From Anaeramoeba flamelloides (Eukaryota; Metamonada; Anaeramoebidae), in the NCBI GenBank assembly GCA_027625915.1, contig JANTQA010000033.1, positions 9,610,001-9,674,000 on the forward strand: a DNA stretch of 64,000 nt, read 5' to 3'. The notes beneath the pieces were generated by a model. The model worked only from the letters and a program-made list of their open reading frames with translations. It had not been told where the DNA came from and did no database searches. A program made the position numbers and the translations under genes. Positions 22,186 to 33,109 of the stretch are shown in pieces. Every line of letters begins with the position of its first letter. Positions within the stretch are counted from its first letter, which is position 1.

Positions 22186-25117
22186 TTTGAAAAATACGTT
22201 GTGCTATTTTAAAAATAAGATTCTTTCGAAGAGAGGAGTTAATGGAAAAAGCAAAAAAATAAAAAAAATAAAAAAACTTTTTGTCTCTTGATTTTAGGAC
22301 TTTCTATTTCAGTTTTGGTTTGGCTTTACCATTTTTTTCAGATTATTTCATCAAATAATTGTTATGAGTTTTTTATGTACTAGGAAATTTTTTTTTTATC
22401 AGTTCAACACTTATTAGACTGAAAATATTTCCATAACAAATACTTTTAAAGAAAATGGTTGACTATCCGTTAATTTATAGATAATTTTTCAAATTCTTTT
22501 CCATTTTTTTGTAAAACCCTTTCGATTTTGTGAAAATCTCTCATAGATGATAGACTTAGTTTTAAAAGAATTTCTCAAACTTGAAAAGATTAAAATTGGA
22601 TTAAAAATCACTTCTTGATGTTTATAACATTTATTACTGTTGAGAGAAAAATGTTTGACACGGAAAAATGGTTGGGCAACATTTTTAATGGGAACATTAG
22701 TAAAATTGAAAATCAAATCCTATTGATAACTAGGTGAATTTTATATAAATCCAGGTTTAAATGGGTTAAAAGTTCATTAATCTGTGGTTTCTGGAGAATA
22801 CTCCTTTGAATGGATGATAACTAAAGTAGATCATGCTTTTTTAACAAAAATCCAAGTTTTAGTAAAGTTTACTATTAATTCTGAAAATGGTGATTTTTAA
22901 ATTTGCTTTAGATTATAAGAGATAAGGTTTTGAAAAAAGTAGAATTACATTAATTGTTATTCTAATTAGCAGATTATTGTTATTTTCTTTAGTTATTTTA
23001 CAAAAGATTGAAATTAAATATCATTTTCAGTAATGTCAAAAATTAAAATTGCTGTACAACCATTTTTCTCTCAAAAACTAACCCAAAAAATTTAATTGTG
23101 ATTCATCTCCAAATTATGGCTCTAATAATTTGACTACTTTGTGAATCTTACTTTTATTTTCAAACTCAAATTTATAGAATGTTGAGGCATTCCAAACAAA
23201 TTAATATAACTTTGAGACTATTTAATTAATTTTTAATCATCTGATCTGAAAACATTTTTTTGTTCTTATAAAAGAAAAAAAAGAATTGTTGGTTTGTTAT
23301 TTATGATTCTGTTTTTTTAAAAAATTAATTGAATATTGTTTTAAGTACAATTTTTAAAAGTTGTGAAATGGATATTACAAATTTTCTTGATAATGAATTG
23401 TTTTGTAATTTTTTTCTTTTCAAGATCTTTAACCACAAAGGAAAAACATTTTATTCTCATATCATTGGAACAATGAATTGGTTGTCTGAAAATATTATTG
23501 ATTTATATTGGGATTTTCTTTGATCATCAATTGAAGATCAAAATGAACATTATTGTTTTTATCATAATGTCTATATATGTAATTTGGGTTTTTATTTGAT
23601 ACAATTTTCTTTAATTACTCCTTTCTCTAAATAAATAAATAAATAATCAGAATTTCGGGTTTTAACCTTTTAAGAGAATACATTGACTTATTATCATTAT
23701 TTCGGATGTATATCAATTATTTTACTGAGTATAATATTCTACTTATTTTCCATTTATTCTCCAAAAGCCCAGTTATAATAAATAATTAGTATTTGAAAAA
23801 TATTTTTGGATACTTTGAGAAAAAAAAATATTATAAAGATTTATCATTTGAGATAAAATTTGAATGATTGTTTTTAATTTCGAACCAAAATATGAAGTGA
23901 AAATGCAAAGCAAAATCAATTAAACTCAGAAACCGATTAATTTCAAATATTAATTCATTATATTATTTTCATTCAAACCAATAAATACAATTTAAATTTA
24001 CTTTCATCCAAACTTGAAGATTTTTTTAGAGATCTCAAAAATAGTCAATTTTTTCAACAAAATTTTAATAATTGATCAATCAAATAAAAACCATACCAAA
24101 TGATAGTATAAAAAACTGTTAATGAGTTAGGTTCTCCATTTTGTCTTTATTTATTTATTTTTCCTTTGATTAATAGATCTTAATTTTCATTTTTCTATTA
24201 ATGTTTCCCAATTAAAAAATATGTTGAACTTTTTTTGTCAATAGCTAATTAAAATAACCAAGTACAATTTTTATTATTTAATTTATATATAATTTTTTTT
24301 CAAAAATCTGCAATCACTTTGAAATGTTTTGATATGTGGTTTGTTGTATTTGTTTGGGTTTTCTTTATTCTAATCAAATAAAAATAAAAATAAAAATAAT
24401 AGAAATTTTTTTATGATTAGTTTCATTTTTTTAAAGTTTTTCAAATTTCTTTATTTAATTTTTTTCTTCTCCTTTTCTTTTTGTTTTTTTTTTTTCTTTC
24501 ATTTTTTTTGAAGTAGATTTTTTTGAAAAACATGAAGTTGAAAAAAAAAAAAAAATTATTAAAAATACTAATTAACCTTCAAAAAATTGATTCTCGCGAT
24601 ATGTTTTTTAAAATCAATAAAATTGATTATTAATATATATTTTTCTTTTTGCCCTTTTCAGTGAAAATTGAGAACGAAAAAATGTGTAATGACTATTTTA
24701 AAATTTTTACTAGTCATTTTTTACTATTTGCATTTTATTTTTAATTGTTAAAATATAAGTTTTTTATACTTTGAATAATGTAAAAAGTGAATTATTATTG
24801 AGAATTAATAATTATTTATGCTTTAACACAACGGAATATCAATATAAATATATTTATATACTGTTATTTTCCCATAAATAAAGGAACATTTTTATTTCAA
24901 TTTTCAAAATGAATATACATTATAACTATAAAAATGAAATTACCAGAGTAAAAATTTTGTCTTAGAGTTATCTCAGGAATTTTAATTTATTATTTTAAAA
25001 ATCATTTCAATAAGATTTTGAAAAGATCTGTGTGTTTTATTTGTTCTTATAAACTAGAAAAATATTTTCGAAATTTAACTAAAAATTTTAATTTTTTAAA
25101 TGGAAATTAAAAGTATC

Positions 25118-25819
25118 TAAACTCTTTTTCAAATAAAAGGGCACAAAAAATTTCAAGAATTATTCATAAGTGAATCAAATTAATTGTAGTATCATTCTAA
25201 AATCTAATAAACACCTTAAAACCTAAAAAAAAACTCAACTGAATCTTTAAAACTCATTAAAACAAAACAATAAAAATTAAAATTCAATATTTTAAAATTT
25301 GGTGTGCCCTTTTATTTGAAATGAGAAATCTTGTTTTGTAAATTGTAATGAAAAAAATTATAAAACCAATAAAAACCTTTGAACAAGGCGAATTGGGAAA
25401 AAGTTCTCTACATTTTATTTATAATTCTTTACACGTCAAACTTTTGTTCTTTAAAGTCTCATTTTCAAGATAAAACCGCCATCCATCTGATATTTTCTTG
25501 GAATGTTTTTTCTTTATTTCTCTTTTCTTAGTTCCATTCATCAATCCAATATGGATCTTTCTTAATTCCTATTTCTAGCTCATTCGAAATCAAACTTAAA
25601 CTGTTTCCATTTATACATAGGTAGATTATTTCCAAATTGGTTTCTTCTTATCTTTGCTTTTTCATTTTCCAACTGTTCAATTCAAAAAATAAAAAAAGCA
25701 AAAAAGGAAAAATGAATAATTAAAATGAAAACCACCAATAAGTAATTATCTTATAAACAATCAAATTCGATGATATTGTCGATTTGAGAGGTGTGCCCTT
25801 TTGTTTGAAAAATAGTTTA
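25118..25819. mobile_element. Non-autonomous Tc1/mariner-like element, TAAAC family, copy 1
   Basis: The left end TAAACTCTTTTTCAAATAAA and the reverse complement of the right end, TAAACTATTTTTCAAACAAA, match and both run into AAGGGCACA. Terminal TA agrees with a TA target. A third copy of the GTGCCCTTTTATTTGAAA end lies inside at about 25300-25323, so the element contains a nested inverted repeat. No transposase frame is visible in the 700 bp. Confidence 0.6.
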
Positions 25820-26554
25820 TATATATTTCAATCAATTATTAGAAAAAAGTCAAAAGTTTTGGGTATTATTATAAGTTTTTATGTTTCATTTTGAGTATAT
25901 TCCATTTCAAAATTAATAAAATTCATTTGATTTTATTTTATGAAAGCATAAAAAAACAAAAAAAAGACGACATTTAATACACCCAAACAACATAATCAAG
26001 AATTATATGTTGAGTAATAAGATTTATATTTAATTATGATTGTGTTTATTTTTTTATTTTTAAATAACACAGACCAAAACGGTTTTATTAATAAAATCTA
26101 GAATTTAAAACTTTCTTAAAAAGTTATTCCATAAAAAAATTAGAAAAACAATTTTTGGATTACTCTAAATAGTAAAAGTCAAAGATTAAAATGATATTCA
26201 AAAAAAGAGATTTTGATATATCAGAAAAATGAATTAAAAACAAGGCTAAAAAAAGGATCAACAGGCAGCAGGTTCCTTAAATAAAAAAAAAAAAACATAA
26301 AAAAAAAAACAAAAGAGTAATAGTGTTAAAATATCATTTATACCAGACGAACCATTATATAATAGTACTGATAAATGTAAAAAAAAAAATACAGAACTTT
26401 CTTCACCTGATTTATGAAATCGTTAAATGTTAAATGGGTGAGATCTTTAATTCAAAAATTCATTATATTTCAGGAAAAATAATTCTGAATAAATGCAATG
26501 GATAAGAAAGTAGCAAGTAGGTAAACAATTAATTAACTTATAAAAAGGTTGGTA

Positions 26555-26682
26555 TAGCTGTTTTAAAAAAGTGTGGACTCGAAGTTTTGTAAGTAGGGCT
26601 TAAAACTGTCTAATTCATATGTTTTAATCAGTTCAGTCAACACCTAACAAAAGTTTTGGTACACACTTTTCTAAAACAGCTG
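26555..26682. mobile_element. Short inverted-repeat element with CAGCTGTTTTA ends
   Basis: The left end TAGCTGTTTTAAAAAAGTGT matches the reverse complement of the right end, CAGCTGTTTTAGAAAAGTGT, for about 45 bp, with TA on both sides. 128 bp, non-coding. It begins 45 bp beyond the stop of the neighbouring coiled-coil gene, in that gene's 3' flank. A related copy is at 42334-42470. Confidence 0.6.
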
Positions 26683-26726
26683 TATTAAAAGTAATTAAAG
26701 ATTTTTGTTTCAAAAAAAACAAAAAA

Positions 26727-27568
26727 TTAAATTTTCTCAAGGATTTTAATTTTTTCTTGTTTCCGAATAATTGCGGCATTCAAGTTATCGACTCTATTTT
26801 TATAGGACGAAGTGGTTTGTTTTTCAAATTCTAACATTCTGAGCTCTGCTGCTAAATCAAGAATAAGACCAAAAGATCCTCTTGTTTGTTTATTCGATAG
26901 CTCTTCTTCATTGCTAATTTTTTCTTTTTCTTTGGCGAGCTTTTTTTCTTTTTTTTTTGAATTTCTTTTTGTAACAAGCCATTCAAGGTTTGGATTTGAT
27001 CTTCGCCTTTCTCAATATTTTGAATATACTTTTGTGATTCTTGAACAATATTGTCAAGGTTGTTTTGACAATCAACTTGGATTTCTTGTAATAGCTCTCT
27101 CTTCTCTTTCTCAATCCTTTTTAACTTTTTTTTCAATTTCTGTAATTCATGAGTAGGCAAATCGTATACATCGAACTCTTGGACTGTCAGCTGTGGGCCG
27201 CTTAATTCAAGTTGTGAAACATCATTCTTTAAGTTTAGTGAACTTAGCGCTCTCTCCTTCTTTTCCGAACTGAATAAGATTCGGTTTGGTGAGCTTAATA
27301 AATTTGTTGACGAAGATCTCGCATTTTGGGAGTATTTTTTCTTTTTGTTGTTTCTCTCTTTTTGTTTTTCTTTTTTCTTGATATTCGTTGGCATATTTGT
27401 AAAACTTGAATTGTATTTCTTTTTTTTATTTTTCTTGTTTTCAGAAGAGTCGCTACTTGAGTCACTCTCCATAAATTCATCAAAATCGGGTAATTTTATA
27501 TCTTTTTCATTAGTAGAAGTTGTTTCGTCTTTAATAAAATCTTCAATTTCTTGGTTTATTTTGGACAT
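26727..27568 (-). CDS. Coiled-coil protein of unknown function, one apparent frameshift
   Basis: From ATG at 27568 the frame reads a Lys/Ser/Asp-rich N-terminus, then a charged coiled coil (ELQKLKKKLKRIEKEKRELL). At an A-tract on the minus strand (26941-26958, ten A, G, seven A) the frame goes out of register. One extra A would let it continue as KLAKEKEKISNEEELSNKQT..., a second helical segment ending ...KQEKIKILEKI and TAA at 26729-26727. The total would then be 843 nt, 280 residues. Both parts have coding-like composition and heptad-like spacing. No GT-AG intron fits the gap, so an assembly error in a homopolymer is the simplest reading; a true mutation or slippage is possible. I recognise no named family. 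The coil suggests a structural or adaptor role, but this is inference. Confidence 0.7.
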
Positions 27569-28164
27569 TTTCTAGTGGTTTGATTGGGTTAGTTGCCGAA
27601 TTTTTTTCGCTTTTTATTGTTTTTCGTAAAATTAAAATGGGATCAAAAAAATTAAAAAAATGAATGAAAAAAAAGATTATAATTTAAGTGTGATCAAACT
27701 TAAAGAGTGTTTTGAATGAAAATTACAGAGTGGACAATACAAAAAGAGAACTAAATGAAAATTTTACCTTTGGACTTTTGAAAATGTTAATACACATCAT
27801 GATCCTGAAAAGAATTTTTTCAAAAAAAAATCAAATATTGGCTAATTTTTCACTTTTTATTAACTACAATTATAATAAATACTATTGGTTAATCAAAGAT
27901 CTTTGATCAAAAAAATATTTTTAAAGATATTGTACAATTAAAGTTGAAAAATCCAATTTTACAGGTTCTAGAAAGATTTTTTTTTGAAATTTAATAGTAA
28001 AAAATTTTACAAAAGTTTTTCTTTTCAGAGCTAAGAGTTCATTTTATTATATTCTAAAAGTATTGTCAAATATAATGAATACATTTTAAAAATGGAATCA
28101 ATTATTTGGACTATTAAAGAATTATTTATTGTTTTAAATTGGTAAAATACATTTTTTTTTGATT

Positions 28165-28590
28165 TTTCCGTTAGGTTTTGTTTACTTTTTGTAATAAATC
28201 GGAAATTCAATAAATTTTGGGTTGATTTCAAAAAATAAAAAAAACCTAGGACACTTTTCGTTAGGTTTTCGAGGATTTAAAAGAATTGAGTAAAATTATA
28301 TATTTAACTCTATTCTTTTAAATTCTGGAAACCCACCGTTAGCTTTTCTTGAGTTTTCTGTTTATTTGTAAAATCAATAGATTTTCGAAATAAAATAGTA
28401 AACCTCGAAAAAACCTAGAACACTTCAAAAATAAAAATAAAAATCTCAAAAAAATCTCAGCACCCGATGGACACTTTTCATTGGGTTTTGCGATTTTAAA
28501 AGAATTAATAAAATCTTTGATATTTCTCTATTCTTTTGAACTCTGGAAAACCTAGGCACTCAACGAACACTTTTGTTAGGTTTATCATCA
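28165..28590. repeat. Diverged local direct repeat built on a CGTTAGGTTTT motif
   Basis: The block at about 28246-28335 and that at about 28468-28556 share GGACACTTTTC, a TTTAAAAGAATT and CTATTCTTTT...TCTGGAAA in the same order, so one is a diverged duplicate of the other. The motif GTTAGGTTTT or a close variant occurs around five times between 28165 and 28585. Confidence 0.55.
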
Positions 28591-30393
28591 GTTATTTTTT
28601 TTCAGTATTCGGGTTTTTTTAGATGATTAAAGTGTTTTCAAAACTATTAGTTATTATCTATTCAAAAAAATATCATAAAGTTGAATTTTAGGAAAATCCA
28701 TGGTCACATCCATTTAAAAAAATTTACTCAAATACTGGCCTTTTTTTCAGGGCCAGAGGCTTTTAAAAATCGTAGTACTATTAACAACAATAAATCTAAC
28801 ATCCTCAAGATTTTTTAGAACTGGAATGTTAATTTCGTTATGAATAAACTTAATTAATAGTCTGAAAGATAGATTATTCCGGGGTTGCTGTTGTCTATTA
28901 ATAATTCAAGTTTATCACAATGTACAGATAAGACATCGAAACAATATTTTTACATCTATTCCCCATTTATAAATTCATGGTTTTTTTAATCATTTTTATT
29001 ATTCAAATCCAAGTTAAATTCTTCTAGTATTCCAAATATGATAAAAAGTGCTGAAATATATATAGTAGTATGAACTATAGAAATTCTAATTGTGTTTTTT
29101 CATACTTTTTTGATAATTTTATTAATTCTCCTGAAAAATATCACTCAGAAATTTTGTACTTAGAAATCATAACAATTAAAAATAGAAAAAAAAAAACCAG
29201 TATAAACTTTATATTAAATTTTTTTTTGTAATAAATTGATTTTGTTGTAAAATAATAATTAAAATTTAATTTATCTGGATTTTGAAACATTAAGCTATAA
29301 AAAGATGAATATTAATTATGAAACCTAAATAATGGTATCATCTTAGAAAAAAAATATTATTTTAAACAGACATATTTTAATTTTGGATATTTACTTTTTA
29401 AGGATATGTAGTAGATCGGTGCACCATCCAAACCACCCTTAAGTGTGAAAAAATGACACCTATCAGTTTTCATAACTTCCAAATAATTTTTCATTTCTAT
29501 AAGTGTGGATTTTATTTAAATTGTTGTTCATCGTCTTGAAGTGTTAAAAAACAAAAAAATATTACTGAAGTAAGTGTTTTAACATTTTTAAATGTTATTG
29601 GATTTTAAGAAAATAGTATTATTAACCTCTTATTAAAAACCAATTAAAACCAAGACTATTTCTTAGTAATACTTAGAACTTAATTTGATTTTTGTATTTT
29701 TTTTTTCGATTATTTATATTATATACAAGAAATTTTATCAAACTTTTAATGATGTTGGGATAAATAATTTTTTGAATTTTGGTGATAAAATCAATTAATC
29801 CCAAAATTATTCTTCAAAAAAATTTAAAAATGCAATCCACTAGAAAATTGAAAAAGAAAATTTTAAATAATAAAAATATTTTTTAAACAAGTCGAAGATA
29901 AGGGTAAAATTAGAATCTTTCGGTATTTTTTTCCTCAAAATTATCATTTTTTAGAGATTATATTTCTTTTTGTAAAATGTTTTTTCACCGTACTTATATG
30001 TTCAAAATAAATTATTTAGATATAGTTTCAAAATATTTTATATTTTTTTTTCTACTTAATTACTCAAGATTGTTCAACCTATTTAAAGAATATAAAATAA
30101 TTGTAAAGAAATAATTTAAAATAGTTCATCAACATTTTCTTCGCTGTGGGATTTATCTCTAATTCTTCTTATATTTTTCAAAATTTCAATAAGGTTTTTC
30201 CATTTATCATTTGGAAACTAGTACCTATCAATTTCAATAATCATCCATTAAAACCAAAATATTTTTTCATGCCTTATTCAATGAAATTTAGAATAATTAT
30301 AAATCGGTAGGTTATTAGAAGAATAATAATTAAAAAATAGAATTTTTTGGAAGATCAAGTGTAGTTCTAAATCTTTCAAATAAAAATCCAATA

Positions 30394-30592
30394 CAACCAG
30401 TTTCAATTTTAAGGCACAAACTTTCAACGAAATTTTAATGCACAAAAAAATCTCAAATTAAGGCACAAAATTTGGATTTTTTTATTTTTACAATTTATTT
30501 TTACAAGAATTTGAATTTTGTGCTTTAATTTGAGATTTTTTTTGTGTCTTAAATTTCGTTGAAAGTTTGTGCCTTAAAAGCGAAACTGACTG
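30394..30592. mobile_element. Palindromic mariner-like MITE, CAGTCAGTT family, copy B
   Basis: 199 bp flanked by TA on both sides (30392-30393, 30593-30594). The right end is the inverse of CAGTCAGTTTCGCTTTTAAG. The two halves pair almost completely around a T-rich centre. Non-coding. Confidence 0.8.
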
Positions 30593-30715
30593 TATTTATT
30601 GGAAGAATTTTGACAAAAAAATCAGTCAGTGTCACTTTTTGGTAGGTTTTCTTAATATAGATTGATTATGTATATCAACATTTAATAAGGCAATATAATA
30701 TTTTAAAAACATATT

Positions 30716-31095
30716 ACACAAGTGTAAATAAGGAATTTTGTAAAAAAAAGAGTTTTTTCAATTTTAAAGATAAATAAAGAGTTCCATGTATTTATCCAAA
30801 TTTTAGTAATAGTAAACAAAATACCCGTTTTGATTTTTCATCTTAAAGGTGTTTTCAATATAAAATCGTTTGGAAAATACCAATACTTTGTTTGAAAAAT
30901 GAATTTTTTTTTTAAATTGGAAGATTGTTGTTTGCCAAACGATTTTTTGATTAAAATTGTTCTACGTCGATTAAGATGATCAGATATTATATTTACTTTT
31001 ACCAAAATTTGGATAAATACATGGAACTCTTAGTTTATCTCTAAGATTGAAAAAAACTCTATTTTTTACAACATTCATATTTACTCTTGTTTATC
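30716..31095. mobile_element. Inverted-repeat element with ~110-120 bp arms
   Basis: AGAGTTCCATGTATTTATCC near 30779 recurs inverted near 31025. The arms extend outward through AAGAGTTTTTTCAAT to about CAAGTGTAAATAAG on the left and its counterpart on the right, and inward through AAATTTTAGTAATAGTAAA. The ends and a target duplication are not sharp. No coding capacity. I saw no second copy in the window. Confidence 0.55.
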
Positions 31096-33109
31096 ATTAT
31101 CTAGACATTAAATTTATAAATTATTATATTTCTAATTCGGTATTTTTTTTTAATTTTTTGTATTTTGCTTTTTTCTTGTAAAAAAGAAAGGAGGGTGAAA
31201 TTGAAAACATAATTTATTCATCAAATAAAAAAAAAGTAAAAATCTGTTTTTTAAACAAATAAATGAAAAATGTTAGGTTTCGTATGGACCTTTCATCAAT
31301 CAAATTATTTTCATTTTTTTTTTTTTTTTTGTAAAATTTCGTCTTCCATCAAAATGCCTTTAAATTCTTCAATTTTCTTAGATCAGTTCAAAATTCAACT
31401 TTAAAATGGTAAAATTGACAATTTTAAATAATTATTACTTTGAAGATAAAGTAATTATAAAAAAATTTGAAAGATCACATAATATTATTTTAAAATAATT
31501 GGTCAAAAGAAAATTCTTTGAAAATAATTTTTTTTTATAGTAGAAAAATTAAAAACAATAAGTTGTTGATTAAAACATATTATTAAAGCTCTAAATAGGT
31601 CAATTTTCTTTTTAAAATAGATTTTGATCGTTTCAAATATTAATTTTTTTTTCTTATTTTTTTAATTTTTGTTATAAAAATGTGTTATATGTAGTGTATA
31701 TCAGGATTATTTCAATTCAAAATAATACGTTTTGTATTTTAATATTTTTATATATGATACAACAAACCAAAATTTTGCAAAATTATTATTTTTCAAACTT
31801 TTATTTCCCTTATTTAAATTTTTCATCCAATAATTTATATCAGAATAAGCATTATTAATCATGAAGAAAGAAATACAGTGGTTATTGATTTATAAAAGAA
31901 AAAATCAAATATAAAAAATCTTGAATTAATAAATCTTCAAAGATTTTTACAATAAAAATTTAAAAAAAAATAATTTTCAAAATTTTCTGAACTTGTTAGC
32001 CATTCATGTGCGGGGGGTATGATTAGTTGAAATTGGAAATAGAGAAAAAAATAGTGCGTTTCAAATGAAATAAAAATGCCAAACAATTTTGGTTTGGATG
32101 TTTTCATTCATTTTTTTTTTTTTATTTTCTTTAATTTTCGTTATTGAATGGGTGATAATTTAGTTTGGGATTATCTGGGTACCAATCCCCAATCGGTTTG
32201 AACACCACATGTGATATTATTTTGTTAATTTTTTAAAGTTAAAAATAAATAATTTTAAAAACTAAAATATAAAAATAGGATAAAAATTATTCCAATAATT
32301 AATGTTTAAAAAAAAAATATCTAAAAAAGAAAAATAAATAAAACTAATATCAATTTAATCAAAACTAAATCTCCCGAATCTTTTTGAATTTTTTTTTCTT
32401 AATTAATGAAATGTGTATTCAAATTTTATTCTAATTACTGACTTTGAGAGTTAAACCAAAACCTCAAAAACATAAATCATAATTATATTAGTAAACTGGG
32501 TTTGAATTACTCTGATATAAAAAAATTGAAAAACACATTTTCAGTTAACTAAATTCAAAGTTGGTTCTTCCCAAACCTTACTAAAGATAAAAAAAAAAAT
32601 GTTTAAAAATACTAATTTGGGAAAAGATCTGATATTTAACAATATTATTTTGATATAACCTTAACAATATCTATTATAAAACCAAAAATACACACATAAA
32701 AAAAAAAAAAAAAAAACAAGTTAATTGTAATAAAAAGGAAAAGTATTTTTTATTTAGTAGTAATTTATTATATTATAAATTTAATTAATATAATTTCTTA
32801 AGAAAAATATGTTAATTGTATAATTAATCAGTGGTGCATTAAAGGGTGTTGATTTTATGGGGGTGGGTAAATAATAATAATAATAAAGGGGAGAAATGAA
32901 AATAATCAATAAAACAAAATTAAAAAAAAATCATTAATAAATAACATGGTAAATAGAAACACCTATTTCAAAGTAATTTCTTTTTAAATTTAAACATTTT
33001 CTTTGAACAAATATAAATATATGTATATATTATATTCTGAAAAAATATTTATAAAGGGAAAGAATATTTTAAAAAAAATGAAAATTGAAAAAATAAATTA
33101 ATTAAAAAA

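Larger units (their letters stand above)
22186..26726. other. Gene-free spacer upstream of SPT16, with two inverted-repeat elements
   Basis: Contains a ~700-bp inverted-repeat element (25118-25819) and a small one (26555-26682). The small open frames seen on either strand have spacer-like composition. The SPT16 promoter should lie just beyond 22185, where I see only A/T-rich tracts. Confidence 0.55.
27569..33109. other. Gene-free spacer with repeats and mobile elements
   Basis: Holds a diverged local repeat (28165-28590), a palindromic CAGTCAGTT element (30394-30592) and an isolated ~380-bp inverted repeat (30716-31095). A slightly GC-richer patch at about 32000-32220 contains CATGTG/CACATG halves but no gene I can name. 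No supported coding frame. Confidence 0.55.

Noticed and set aside
24660-24730. Segment resembling 56440-56510 (TTGAGAACGAAAAAAT and AATTTTTACTA)
   Set aside because: The shared blocks are short and separated by unrelated sequence; a dispersed repeat is possible, but I could not define ends.
32000-32220. GC-richer patch considered as a tRNA or small RNA
   Set aside because: The GGTTTGAACACC-like segment does not sit in a cloverleaf; no acceptor or anticodon stem could be formed.
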